Assembly: GCA_020720115.1 (NCBI GenBank)
Contig: DYPD01000023.1
Coordinates: forward strand, 1 to 41,259
Length of the DNA stretch: 41,259 nt
Reading direction: 5' to 3'
Origin: Thiomargarita sp.
GTDB taxonomy: Bacteria; Pseudomonadota; Gammaproteobacteria; Beggiatoales; Beggiatoaceae
A program made the translations under genes and the position numbers. Numbering within the stretch: position 1 is the first letter of the stretch; each line of letters opens with the position of its first letter. The notes under the pieces were generated by a model that saw only the letters and a list, made by a program, of their open reading frames with translations, made no database searches and had not been told where the DNA came from. This document shows, one piece after another, positions 19,003 to 27,645 of this stretch.

Positions 19003-20964
19003 ATGTACGAACAAGTCTCACATTCTTTACTGAATGACATTTTGCTTAAATTGCATCCACAAATTAAACAACAACAGATTCGGCATTTCTACACACGCTT
19101 AGGCGCAAACTTCTACACCATTCATTCGCTCTTTAAGTTACTCTATGGCGAGCGAGAAGACTTTGTGCAACAAGCACAATTTCTCGTAGAAACCCTTGCC
19201 CGGCGCTATATTGAACGCAGTGATGAACTTAAACAAAAAGACCTAGAACGAGAAAAAGATCATACCTGGTTTCTGAGCCAAAAATGGGTGGGTATGGCCT
19301 TATACTCAGATGGCTTTGCGCATAATCTATCTGGATTAAAAAACAAACTCCACTACTTCCAGGAATTAGGGATCAACATGCTGCACATCATGCCCATGTT
19401 GAAATGTCCGCAAGGGGAAAGCGACGGTGGCTATGCGGTCAGTGATTTCAAACAAATTGATCCCAGAATTGGGTCTATGGCAGATTTAGCAGAACTTGTT
19501 GAAGAATTACAAAAACGAGAAATTTTGCTTACCCTAGATGTAGTGGTCAATCATACTTCAAATGAACATCCCTGGGCACAGCAAGCGCGTATGGGCGATA
19601 AAAAATATCAAGATTACTATTATTTATTTGCTACCCGTGAAGTGCCCGATATGTTTGAAGAAAACATGCCCGAAATTTTTCCAGAAACCGCCCCAGGAAA
19701 CTTTACCTGGGATGAGACCATGCAGAAATGGGTGATGACAGTATTTAATGAATTTCAATGGGACTTAAACTACAACAATCCGGCAGTATTAATTGAAATG
19801 TTGGATATTATCCTGTTTTGGGCAAATCAAGGAGCGGATATTGTACGTCTCGACGCGGTGGCTTTTCTCTGGAAAAAAATTGGCAGCACTTGTCAAAATG
19901 AACGAGAAGCGCATTTGCTTTTACAATTATTAAAAGATTGTTGTCAGGTTACAGCACCAGGTGTTTTATTTATTGCCGAAGCTATTGTTGCTCCGGTTGA
20001 AATCATTAAATATTTTGGTGAAGATGCCATCAATGCCAAAGAATGTGAAATTGCTTATAACGCTACCTTTATGGCACTCTTGTGGGATGCACTAGCAACT
20101 AAAAATGCTCGATTAATGTATCAGGGCTTAAAAAGTATTCCAGATAAACTAGATCGTGCGACTTGGTTGAATTATGTAAGGTGTCATGATGATATTGGTT
20201 TAGGATTTGATGATAGGGATATAGCGACTGTGGGATACGCTCCCTATGAACACAGGCGCTTCTTATTAGATTATTATACTGGCCGCTATGAAGATTCGGA
20301 TGCCAGAGGGTATTTGTTTGGGCATAATCCTAAAACTGGCGATGCTAGAATTTCTGGCTCTTTAGCTTCTCTTGCCGGACTTGAGATAGCACTTGAATTA
20401 AATGATGCGGATAAAATAGAGGTAGCGATTAAACGTATTTTGTTGCTGCATAGTTTAATCTTGTCTTTTGGTGGTATTCCCTTATTGTATTATGGGGATG
20501 AAATAGGCACCTTAAATGATGGTTGTTATTTAGAGGATGCAACTAAAGCAGATGATAGCCGTTGGATGCACCGCCCCATTATTAACTGGGAAAAAGCTGA
20601 ACGCCGTCACCAAACTGGTACTGTAGAATATCGTTTGTTTTTTTCCTTAAGAAAAATGATTGCAGTGCGTAAGGAAATTCAAGCTTTTTCTGATTTTAAT
20701 AATCGTAGACTGATTTCCAGCGACAATCCGCATTTATTTCTTTTTTCTCGCTTTGATATACAGCAAGGCGCTGGTAATGTATTGGTGGTGGTAAATTTTG
20801 ACGCCCGCCCGCAGCATTTGGACCTCAAAGCTTTAGATCAGCATTGTAAGTCATCTTATCGCAGAATTCGTGATTTGTATTCTGGGGATACGCCTGCTTT
20901 ATTTCAAAATCAATTAGTTATTCCGCCGTATCAGTTTTATTGGTTGACTGATGCTGGCGCCTAA
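19003..20964 (+). CDS. Amylosucrase (GH13 family)
   Basis: This 653-residue enzyme resembles amylosucrase, which splits sucrose and transfers its glucose to an alpha-1,4-glucan, releasing fructose. It has the long helical N-domain (residues 1-90) and a TIM barrel with DVVVNHTS (179-186), nucleophile D284 in RLDAVAF, acid-base E326 in FIAEA and D396 or D397 in HDD, at positions close to those of the Neisseria enzyme. Length matches. Following a sucrose synthase and phosphatase, it suggests sucrose is used as a store or glucan precursor. Sucrose hydrolase is an alternative. Base use is more AT-rich than in the preceding two genes. No clear ribosome-binding site is seen. Confidence 0.88.
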   Translation: MYEQVSHSLLNDILLKLHPQIKQQQIRHFYTRLGANFYTIHSLFKLLYGEREDFVQQAQFLVETLARRYIERSDELKQKDLEREKDHTWFLSQKWVGMALYSDGFAHNLSGLKNKLHYFQELGINMLHIMPMLKCPQGESDGGYAVSDFKQIDPRIGSMADLAELVEELQKREILLTLDVVVNHTSNEHPWAQQARMGDKKYQDYYYLFATREVPDMFEENMPEIFPETAPGNFTWDETMQKWVMTVFNEFQWDLNYNNPAVLIEMLDIILFWANQGADIVRLDAVAFLWKKIGSTCQNEREAHLLLQLLKDCCQVTAPGVLFIAEAIVAPVEIIKYFGEDAINAKECEIAYNATFMALLWDALATKNARLMYQGLKSIPDKLDRATWLNYVRCHDDIGLGFDDRDIATVGYAPYEHRRFLLDYYTGRYEDSDARGYLFGHNPKTGDARISGSLASLAGLEIALELNDADKIEVAIKRILLLHSLILSFGGIPLLYYGDEIGTLNDGCYLEDATKADDSRWMHRPIINWEKAERRHQTGTVEYRLFFSLRKMIAVRKEIQAFSDFNNRRLISSDNPHLFLFSRFDIQQGAGNVLVVVNFDARPQHLDLKALDQHCKSSYRRIRDLYSGDTPALFQNQLVIPPYQFYWLTDAGA

Positions 20965-21017
20965 TAAAGGGCGTTTGGGACTTTCTGTCTTTTAGCAGCA
21001 ATATAACAAAGAGAGCC

Positions 21018-21048
21018 TTGCCATTTGGAAGTTTATATGAGCTATATT
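21018..21048 (+). promoter_or_regulatory. Possible promoter for a small acidic gene
   Basis: TTGCCA (21018-21023) and TATATT (21043-21048) each match five of six consensus bases but are 19 bases apart, longer than ideal. They lie about 14 bases before a short open frame and 60 bases before the next gene. Confidence 0.35.
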
Positions 21049-21061
21049 TTTGGGACTTGCG

Positions 21062-21115
21062 ATGCAGGAGCTTATTGAAGTAATTGACATGACTGGAGAT
21101 GATGATAATGACTGA
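21062..21115 (+). CDS. 17-residue acidic micro-ORF, possible leader peptide
   Basis: The frame reads MQELIEVIDMTGDDDND and stops at 21113-21115, just inside the next gene (start 21108). No clear ribosome-binding site precedes it. The stop-start overlap could couple translation. It may equally be a chance frame in a non-coding leader. Confidence 0.2.
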   Translation: MQELIEVIDMTGDDDND

Positions 21116-21302
21116 AATACATGATACCTCATCGGAAGTAAAGATGAGCTTGGTGCCTAATGAGGAATTAGAATTGATTTTGCAGGCATTAGAAATGGCA
21201 CGCCGTAAATGTTCGGATGATCAAATGCGGGTGCAGTTGAATCGTGGGATTGGCGCTATTAAGCGGGCTTTGGATGACGAGCACGAGAATGCAGAGAAAT
21301 AA
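21108..21302 (+). CDS. Small helical protein of unknown function
   Basis: The start at 21108 follows GGAG by nine bases and gives 64 residues; in-frame ATGs at 21099 and 21102 are less well spaced. The protein is charged and predicted helical (residues 19-58, with LELILQALEMARRKCSD) and contains no motif I recognise. It has its own bidirectional terminator immediately after and is convergent to the lipoprotein genes. Function unknown. Confidence 0.6.
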   Translation: MTEIHDTSSEVKMSLVPNEELELILQALEMARRKCSDDQMRVQLNRGIGAIKRALDDEHENAEK

Positions 21303-21336
21303 AAAAAGCCGAGGTTTTTACGACCTCGGCTTTTTT
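21303..21336. terminator. Bidirectional terminator
   Basis: A perfect stem (21303-21315 with 21323-21335; AGCCGAGGT core) has A-runs and T-runs on its two sides, so it can end transcripts from both directions. It lies between the small + gene and the minus-strand lipoprotein gene. Confidence 0.9.
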
Positions 21337-21349
21337 GTTTTTAGCCAGA

Positions 21350-21967
21350 TTAACGTTTGCGCTTGTTTTGATCTCGCAGGAGTTTTTTGATGTTGTCGTC
21401 CACTGGTAAAGAATAATCAGTGGAATAAAGGATGATATTGTTGCGAGCATCTACCACCTTGGCTGTGACATATACAATGTCTTTTGCGGCTGCATAAGTA
21501 CCTACTATCACTGCTTGGGCATCATGCTCAAAACTCAGATCGCGTAGTTCTCTGGAGAGCATGAATTCTCCACTAGAACCCTGTCCTGGCGCGGGCACAA
21601 AAATATCGCTGCGCATTTTTAATTCAATTACTTGATAGCCGCTTTGTGCAAAGCGTGAGCCTACTTGTTCGCCAACCATGCGTCCAAAAGTAGAGGAATA
21701 ACGCACATCGTCAATGTCTACAAAGCTGGTAACAATTAAGGGATGTTGTTTATCCAAATTGAAATTCAAATGGCTGTTTTCAATTGCGCTTAAAATGCGA
21801 TCTACTGCGTCATAACTGGCGCGAATCAAATGCGATTGAGTTTTCTCGGTTTTATTCGGATTCACTTTCAGTGGTTCTTCATGCGTATTGTAGTAGGGGC
21901 GACTACAAGCCGTCATAGAAAGCACCAGTGCGAGCATGAATAAGGTCTGGATTCGATGGGTTTTCAT
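21350..21967 (-). CDS. FlgO-like outer-membrane lipoprotein
   Basis: This 205-residue protein has a lipoprotein signal peptide ending in LSMTAC (Cys21). The mature part resembles the FlgO domain, with SFVDIDDVRYSSTFGRMVGEQVGSR (about 81-105) and YTTDYSLPV-like end. FlgO is an outer-membrane lipoprotein that stabilises the flagellar assembly in Vibrio. No flagellar gene is nearby, so a more general envelope role is possible. It overlaps its upstream neighbour by 4 bases, so the two form an operon. Confidence 0.7.
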   Translation of the reverse strand: MKTHRIQTLFMLALVLSMTACSRPYYNTHEEPLKVNPNKTEKTQSHLIRASYDAVDRILSAIENSHLNFNLDKQHPLIVTSFVDIDDVRYSSTFGRMVGEQVGSRFAQSGYQVIELKMRSDIFVPAPGQGSSGEFMLSRELRDLSFEHDAQAVIVGTYAAAKDIVYVTAKVVDARNNIILYSTDYSLPVDDNIKKLLRDQNKRKR

Positions 21968-22767
21968 TTATCTACCACCTTTAAGCTGCGCGTACCTGTT
22001 GCATAATGATCTTGGTCGCCGGGATTAATGTAATAAATATCGGAGCGACTGAATACTACGAGATCACCATCTGTGATTGAGGTGCTGATAATGACTTCTG
22101 TGCGTGGTTCATAGACGTGCCAACGGTCTTTGTGTTCTAGGGTTTCTACTCGATAGTCCAATAGCATAGGGCGGCAAAAGGTGGCGTTGGTGCAATGGGC
22201 GTTGACCGCATCTGGGCTGTTGGTAACGGCGATGCCTTTTTGTATTAGGTGGGAGCGTAATAAATCGTGGAAACTGTGTGCGAAGGGGGTTTCAAAGCCA
22301 CTGCGCGGGGGATTAATGTACAATACCGGGCGCGTGGGATTGCCCAAGGGTATAGGCGTGGCGCTGGCAACTGACATGGTATCCATGCCAGGTTGGGGCG
22401 ACAGCCCTAAAGTGGGATCGTTTAGGTTCAGTTCTATAACCTCTGGTGCGTTGTTGCTGGGCTGTTGGCCGGGAGGGGGTAAAGTACCGGGCGGTAAATT
22501 AACCAAAGGATCGCTTCCCATAGCGACAGGTTCTATCGGGGTGGGAATGGCTGCGGGCGTGGTTTGGCTAAAACTGTCTGCGTTCCTGCTCGGCAGATGC
22601 ACCTGGATGTTGCGTGCAACTTGTTCAGCTAGACGGTTCCAGTGATCTGCTGCTTCCATATCGAGTTGATAAGCCTCTGGGCGAATCGTTTCGTAGGGCA
22701 CCGGGTGATAAGCGCAAGCGCCCATTAAAGCACTCACGACGGCGATGGTTAAAAAATTTCTTTGCAT
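21964..22767 (-). CDS. Lipoprotein of unknown function with proline-rich linker
   Basis: This 267-residue protein has a signal peptide ending at Cys18 (ALMGAC). A helical segment (about 30-60) is followed by a Pro-, Gly- and Gln-rich linker (70-140), and a C-terminal domain (about 145-267) with two Cys at HCTNATFC. I recognise no family. It is coupled by ATGA overlap to the FlgO-like gene, so the two may act together at the outer membrane. Confidence 0.65.
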   Translation of the reverse strand: MQRNFLTIAVVSALMGACAYHPVPYETIRPEAYQLDMEAADHWNRLAEQVARNIQVHLPSRNADSFSQTTPAAIPTPIEPVAMGSDPLVNLPPGTLPPPGQQPSNNAPEVIELNLNDPTLGLSPQPGMDTMSVASATPIPLGNPTRPVLYINPPRSGFETPFAHSFHDLLRSHLIQKGIAVTNSPDAVNAHCTNATFCRPMLLDYRVETLEHKDRWHVYEPRTEVIISTSITDGDLVVFSRSDIYYINPGDQDHYATGTRSLKVVDK

Positions 22768-22957
22768 AAAACCCCCTGTATGGGTTGAGTACCTGGAATT
22801 GTCCTTGTATTGCGGTTATTTTTCCATATGAAGCAATGATTAATCAAGTTTTCTTGATGTAATTTCTAAATTAAGCTCCAGGCTGGTTAGGTAAAAAACG
22901 CGCTTGCGTAAATAGCGGGTTGCGCTGCAATGACTTGATTAATGAGTTGATTATAGA

Positions 22958-23019
22958 GGGCTGTTTGTGGCTGTAGGGCGATTGGAGTACAGCTTTGCAG
23001 CCCGTTCCTGTAATCGCCC
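22958..23019 (+). ncRNA. Possible pseudoknotted leader RNA
   Basis: Three helices are visible by eye: GGGCTG (22958-22963) with CAGCCC (22998-23003); GCTGTA (22970-22975) with TACAGC (22988-22993); and GGGCGATT (22976-22983) with AATCGCCC (23012-23019). The last pairs the loop of the second with sequence downstream, giving a pseudoknot. It lies 133 bases before a phosphodiesterase gene. It matches no riboswitch class I know. Zero-length loop 1 would strain the model, and chance pairing cannot be excluded. Confidence 0.4.
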
Positions 23020-23152
23020 GGTGAGCTTTTATAAGCGACTGCATACTATACGCTAACAAATTGTTTTATTTTATTATTTTGGCTCTTTCTTAAGAATCCG
23101 CTCTGATGGTGTAGAGCAAAAATACAACATCAGGCAAATATTGAGTATAAGC

Positions 23153-24925
23153 ATGGGCAGCAAAAACCGGATTTTGATTATAGATGATGATCCCATAGCG
23201 CGTGCTGCGCTAGAAATGCTGCTAGAAACTGAAAGTTATGAATTAGTATTTGCGGTCAATGGTGAAGAAGGTTGGCAGAAAATTCTGACCTTAAAGCCTG
23301 ATCTTGTGCTGTTAGATGCGGTGATGCCAGGTGTTGATGGCTTTGCTGTGTGTCAGCGGGTGCGTGCTCACGCGCAGGTGCGCGATCTGCCTATTTTGAT
23401 GGTCACTTCCTTAGAGGATCAAGACTCACGTTTGAAGGCTTTTGAGGCGGGTACTGATGATATTTTACCTAAACCTTACAATGAGTTAGAGCTAAAAACT
23501 CGGGTGCGTAGCATTCTCCGTATGAACCGCTTTCGGCGCTTGTTAGAACAAGCGGAACGGCTCAACCGCCTGGCTAAATATGATGAACTCACTGGGCTGC
23601 CTAATCGCGCTTTGTTGCACGAACAGATGACGCAATGGATTACTCATGCAGCCCGCCAGCGTCAGGTTTTTGCAGTGTTTTATCTGGATTTAGATCAGTT
23701 TAAGCAAATCAATGAGTTGCTGGGGCAAAATCAAGCGAATGCGCTGCTGCAACAAATCGGGCGACGCTTAAACGAATGTATCGGTGCGGGCGATATGCTG
23801 GCGCGTTTGGTGGGCAATGAATTTGTGGTGGTACAAGAAGCCAGAGGGAAATTAGACGAGCAGGAGATTTCCGCAGCGGTTGAAGATTTGCTCAGTGCGA
23901 TCAATATGCCGGTATTGTTTGGGCTGCACGAATTACGCTTGACCGCCTGTGCCGGGATTGCGCTTTACCCAGCGGATGCTTTGCAAGTAGAAGACTTGCT
24001 GAAAAATGCGGAAACCGCCAAAGCCCGCGCTAAAGCACAGGGTAAAAACCAGTACCAGTTTTTCACTGCGCAGATGAATTTTAATCTGATTCAGCGTTTA
24101 GCCTTGGAAACTCAACTGCGTTTTGCGCTGGAACATCATGAACTGCGGCTCTTTTATCAACCGCTTATGCTCTTGCAAGCGGCGCATCCCGAGTTGTTGG
24201 GCGTTGAGGTTTTGTTGCGCTGGCAGCACCCAGAACGCGGACTGTTGACGCCTGAGCATTTTATTGATGTGGCTGAACAAAGCGGTCTGATTGTTGGCAT
24301 TGGCGAATGGGTGCTGGAAATGGCGTGTCGCCAAGGCAAAATCTGGCATGATCAAGGGTTGCCGGTGCGCCTGTCGGTGAACACCTCTAGCTTGCAATAT
24401 CGGCAGATGAGCTGGTTAAATACCGTAGACACGCTGCTCACGCTGACGAATTTTGAGCCGCGTTTTTTGGAATTAGAAATTACCGAAAGCTTGCTAATGG
24501 CTCAAGATAAAGAGCAAGACAATCGCATCGTGGTATTGTTGCAGCATTTGCGTGAGCGCGGTATTCGGCTTTCCATAGATGACTTTGGCACTGGCTATTC
24601 GGCGCTCAGTTATTTACGGCGTTTCCAGGTAGATACCCTGAAAATTGATAAATCCTTTGTCAGCGAGGTGGCGACCGATCCGAGTGACGCGACGCTGGTG
24701 CAAGCGATTATTGCAATGGCGCATGGTTTAGGTTTACAAGTGGTTGCTGAAGGTATCGAAGAAGATGCACAACATGGCTTCTTGAAAAACGCTGGTTGCG
24801 ATGTAGGACAGGGCTACCTGTTTGGACGCCCGCAACCGGCTGAAGAAATTACGCCCTTTCTACAGAAACATTTTGCCTATCAGAAAGCCCACGAGGTCTC
24901 AAGCTTTCCCAATGAACCTGAATAA
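23153..24925 (+). CDS. Response regulator with degenerate GGDEF and EAL domains (c-di-GMP phosphodiesterase)
   Basis: The 590-residue protein has a receiver domain (residues 4-120; acidic pocket D11-D13, phosphoacceptor D55, T85, K107), a GGDEF domain (about 140-300) and an EAL domain (about 315-570). The GGDEF signature reads LVGNEF (219-224), so cyclase activity is unlikely. The EAL part keeps E352 (EVL), N410, E442, D476-D477, K499 and E533, so it should hydrolyse c-di-GMP under control of an unseen sensor kinase. Start 23153 (ATG) is chosen over a TTG at 23141. The gene overlaps nudC by 14 bases. Confidence 0.88.
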   Translation: MGSKNRILIIDDDPIARAALEMLLETESYELVFAVNGEEGWQKILTLKPDLVLLDAVMPGVDGFAVCQRVRAHAQVRDLPILMVTSLEDQDSRLKAFEAGTDDILPKPYNELELKTRVRSILRMNRFRRLLEQAERLNRLAKYDELTGLPNRALLHEQMTQWITHAARQRQVFAVFYLDLDQFKQINELLGQNQANALLQQIGRRLNECIGAGDMLARLVGNEFVVVQEARGKLDEQEISAAVEDLLSAINMPVLFGLHELRLTACAGIALYPADALQVEDLLKNAETAKARAKAQGKNQYQFFTAQMNFNLIQRLALETQLRFALEHHELRLFYQPLMLLQAAHPELLGVEVLLRWQHPERGLLTPEHFIDVAEQSGLIVGIGEWVLEMACRQGKIWHDQGLPVRLSVNTSSLQYRQMSWLNTVDTLLTLTNFEPRFLELEITESLLMAQDKEQDNRIVVLLQHLRERGIRLSIDDFGTGYSALSYLRRFQVDTLKIDKSFVSEVATDPSDATLVQAIIAMAHGLGLQVVAEGIEEDAQHGFLKNAGCDVGQGYLFGRPQPAEEITPFLQKHFAYQKAHEVSSFPNEPE

Positions 24926-25748
24926 TCCAGTGTCTGCACAGAAACCCAGTTTCCCACCCACCACACATAAAGCAAAAGCAGACTCTGCTTATTGGTTGCT
25001 GTTTAGCGAACACTATGTGCTGGTCAACGAGGGGGAATCGCCGACTTTCCCTCAGTGGCACACAGTGCCGTCGGCATTTCCCTTAGAAGCAGTGGAAGAA
25101 CTCGGCACCTGGCAAGGTTTGCCCTGCTACGCAGCCGCTTTAAGTCGGTCAATTACCGCCCCGCCAGGCATGGTATTTCAGCACTTGCGTAGTCTCATGC
25201 GCCTGTGCTCAGAAGCCGAATTTAGGCTGGCGGGGCAGGCGTATCAAGTGCTCTTGTGGGAACGCAATCATCGTTTTTGCGGACATTGCGGCACAGCCCT
25301 ACAAACCAGCACCAGTGAGCGCGTGCGGCGTTGTCCGCAGTGCAAACTTGAGCATTATCCGCGCATTGCGCCCGCCGTGATTATGCGCATCGCCGAAGGT
25401 AAAAAGCTATTGCTCTCGCGTTCTGCGCATTTTCCGCCCGGAATGCGTAGCGTGCAGGCAGGTTTTGTTGAACCTGGAGAAACCTTAGAACAGGCGGTAC
25501 AGCGCGAAGTGATGGAAGAAGTGGGCTTAAAAATCAAAAATATCCGCTATTTCGGCAGCCAGTCTTGGCCCTTTCCGAGTTCATTAATGATGGCTTTTAC
25601 GGCGGATTACGCCAGTGGATCGCTGCGTGTGAACTATGCAGAACTTGAAGATGCGGCTTGGTACGATGCTAACCAGTTGCCGCCGCTCCCGCCAGAACGC
25701 AGCATTGCTTATCGCTTAATTCAAGACTGGTTGGCGCTTTCTCGCTAA
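24912..25748 (+). CDS. nudC: NAD(H) pyrophosphatase / decapping Nudix hydrolase NudC
   Basis: This 278-residue protein has a zinc ribbon (C123, C126, C141, C144), a full Nudix box (G184 to L206, with REVMEEVGL), and SQSWPFP (216-222), the NADH pyrophosphatase motif with P replaced by S at one position. It cleaves NADH to AMP and NMNH, and in E. coli removes NAD caps from RNA. The start at 24912 lies within the end of the preceding gene; an upstream in-frame start at 24822 is rejected as shadow. Its stop overlaps the stop of the convergent gene. Confidence 0.93.
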   Translation: MNLNNPVSAQKPSFPPTTHKAKADSAYWLLFSEHYVLVNEGESPTFPQWHTVPSAFPLEAVEELGTWQGLPCYAAALSRSITAPPGMVFQHLRSLMRLCSEAEFRLAGQAYQVLLWERNHRFCGHCGTALQTSTSERVRRCPQCKLEHYPRIAPAVIMRIAEGKKLLLSRSAHFPPGMRSVQAGFVEPGETLEQAVQREVMEEVGLKIKNIRYFGSQSWPFPSSLMMAFTADYASGSLRVNYAELEDAAWYDANQLPPLPPERSIAYRLIQDWLALSR

Positions 25749-26212
25749 TGATCATGGGTGCTGTAAGGATTGCCCCATTCGGTGGTGTATTGAATGCTAA
25801 ATTCGATCACTGCGCCGGCTAACTGCTGATCAAAATCAAAATGCACCACTTCAGCAGCCGTGTCTTGAATATCGTTGATCAGTGGATCAAGGGTTGTATC
25901 TGACAGCATCAATGCGGTTTCCAAATCGCCCAATAAAGCGTTTGCTACGCTGCTAGGGTGGTTGTCACCATTGGTTTCCACTAAACCCTCAATGCGCACT
26001 GACAGGGTTTTTACCGTACCGCCAAATTTATTGCGTTCGCGCATTTCTGCCTGCTCCCAAATAGAAATAGCCGGCACCACACGCTGCTCCAACACCGGCA
26101 CACTGCGGTACACATTGCCCATGCCAATTTCGGTGTTATAGCCATTTGCTAGGGTGATGGTTTCTAGTTGCGCCATGAGGCGCTCAACTATTTGTTCGCG
26201 GATGGTATTCAT
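25745..26212 (-). CDS. Unknown protein with possible tail-terminator-like fold
   Basis: This 155-residue protein (MNTIREQIVERLMAQLETI) is acidic and contains repeated beta-rich segments such as SVRIEGLVE and VIEFSIQYTTEW. The pattern recalls small phage tail proteins of the tail-terminator type, but the similarity is by eye and weak. It sits 9 bases after the phoH-like gene in the same orientation as priA and phoH. There are no other phage genes. Possible roles are unknown. Confidence 0.55.
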   Translation of the reverse strand: MNTIREQIVERLMAQLETITLANGYNTEIGMGNVYRSVPVLEQRVVPAISIWEQAEMRERNKFGGTVKTLSVRIEGLVETNGDNHPSSVANALLGDLETALMLSDTTLDPLINDIQDTAAEVVHFDFDQQLAGAVIEFSIQYTTEWGNPYSTHDH

Positions 26213-26221
26213 AGCCAGTGT

Positions 26222-27613
26222 TTATAAAGCTTCCGTAGCAAAATCTGCCAAGCGTGAACGCTCGCCGCGCTGTAGCGTGATGTGTCCACTGTATGCCCAG
26301 GGTTTGAAACGATCCACCACATAGGTTAAGCCAGACGTGGTTTCACTCAAATAGGGCGTGTCAATTTGCCCGATGTTGCCCAAGCAGACGATTTTGGTGC
26401 CGGGTCCGGCGCGGGTGATCAGGGTTTTCATTTGCTTAGAGGTGAGGTTTTGTGCTTCGTCTAAGATGATGTAACGGTTCAAAAAAGTACGTCCGCGCAT
26501 GAAATTGAGTGAGCGGATTTTGATGCGCGTGTGCAACAGATCGGCGGTAGCGGCGCGTCCCCATTCCCCGCTCATGTTGCTGACCGGGTTGAGCACTTCC
26601 AGGTTGTCCATCAAAGCGCCCATCCAGGGCGTCATCTTTTCTTCTTCCGTACCTGGCAAAAAGCCGATGTCGTCTCCAATGGGCACGGTAACGCGAGTAA
26701 CTATGATCTCTCGGTAACGCTGTTCGTCTAGGGTTTGGCTTAAACCGGCGGCGAGTGCCATCAGTGTTTTGCCACTGCCAGCGATCCCGACTAGAGAAAC
26801 AAAATCAATGTCAGGATTGAGCAGCAAATTGAGGGCAAAATTTTGTTCGCGGTTGCGTGCGGTAATGCCCCATACGCTGTGGTGATGATTGTAGTAATCG
26901 CGTGCCAATTGAAAGGTTGCCCAGTCATTGCCGCACTCTTTAACAATCCCGACAAAGCCGTTTTTGCCTTCGCTGTAAATGCACTGATTGGGATACCAAC
27001 CACTGACATCATTACCCTGCACCTTGTAATAGGTGTGTTTTTGATCTTGCCAGGATTCCAGGTTGTTGCTATGGGTTTCCCAGAAATTATCTTCTAGTTG
27101 CAACAAGCCGGAATACAGCAAATCTACATCATCCAACACCTTGTCGTTAAAATAGTCTTCGGCATGAATACCCAGCGCATGTGCTTTGATGCGCAAATTA
27201 ATGTCTTTAGAAACCAGCGTAACCCGCTCGGCATGGAGCTTTTGCTGCACCATTGCGGTGTTAAGGATGCTGTTATCGGGCTTATTTCCTGGCAGATTGC
27301 TAGGCAATATGTCTTCAAACATCTGGGTTTGAAAAAATAAGCGCCCACTACATTCAACTTGCGTATGCGCTAAGGTATTGAGCGGTAATCCGTGTTCTAG
27401 TTCTTCATTATGATGTTCAATTAAATCATTAAGAAAGCGCGTGACCTGACGCACATTGCGAGCTACTTCAGAAGTACCCTTTTTACCATTATCCAATTCC
27501 TCTAAAACCACCATAGGCAGGTAAATATCATGTTCCTGAAAACGGAAAATGGCGGTAGGATCGTGCATCAACACATTGGTGTCTAAAACTAATAGGCGTT
27601 TTTTATTCGGCAT
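26222..27613 (-). CDS. PIN-PhoH fusion ATPase
   Basis: The 463-residue protein has an N-terminal PIN nuclease domain (about 5-150, LDTNVLMHDP with D11, further acidic residues D113 and D137) and a C-terminal PhoH ATPase (about 245-463) with Walker A GIAGSGKT (276-283) and Walker B ILDEAQ (383-388). Such PhoH2-type proteins are ATP-dependent RNases or helicases. The gene follows priA by 32 bases on the same strand. Confidence 0.9.
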   Translation of the reverse strand: MPNKKRLLVLDTNVLMHDPTAIFRFQEHDIYLPMVVLEELDNGKKGTSEVARNVRQVTRFLNDLIEHHNEELEHGLPLNTLAHTQVECSGRLFFQTQMFEDILPSNLPGNKPDNSILNTAMVQQKLHAERVTLVSKDINLRIKAHALGIHAEDYFNDKVLDDVDLLYSGLLQLEDNFWETHSNNLESWQDQKHTYYKVQGNDVSGWYPNQCIYSEGKNGFVGIVKECGNDWATFQLARDYYNHHHSVWGITARNREQNFALNLLLNPDIDFVSLVGIAGSGKTLMALAAGLSQTLDEQRYREIIVTRVTVPIGDDIGFLPGTEEEKMTPWMGALMDNLEVLNPVSNMSGEWGRAATADLLHTRIKIRSLNFMRGRTFLNRYIILDEAQNLTSKQMKTLITRAGPGTKIVCLGNIGQIDTPYLSETTSGLTYVVDRFKPWAYSGHITLQRGERSRLADFATEAL

Positions 27614-27645
27614 ACTGATGTGTCCCTCTGTAAAGTTAAATCAAC

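Noticed and set aside
22871-23059. 62-residue minus-strand frame in the intergenic gap
   Set aside because: It overlaps the paired bases of the candidate RNA and has no ribosome-binding site or recognisable product.
22768-23152. Known riboswitch (c-di-GMP-I, -II, preQ1) in the leader
   Set aside because: Conserved bases of those classes were not found by eye; only paired segments are seen.
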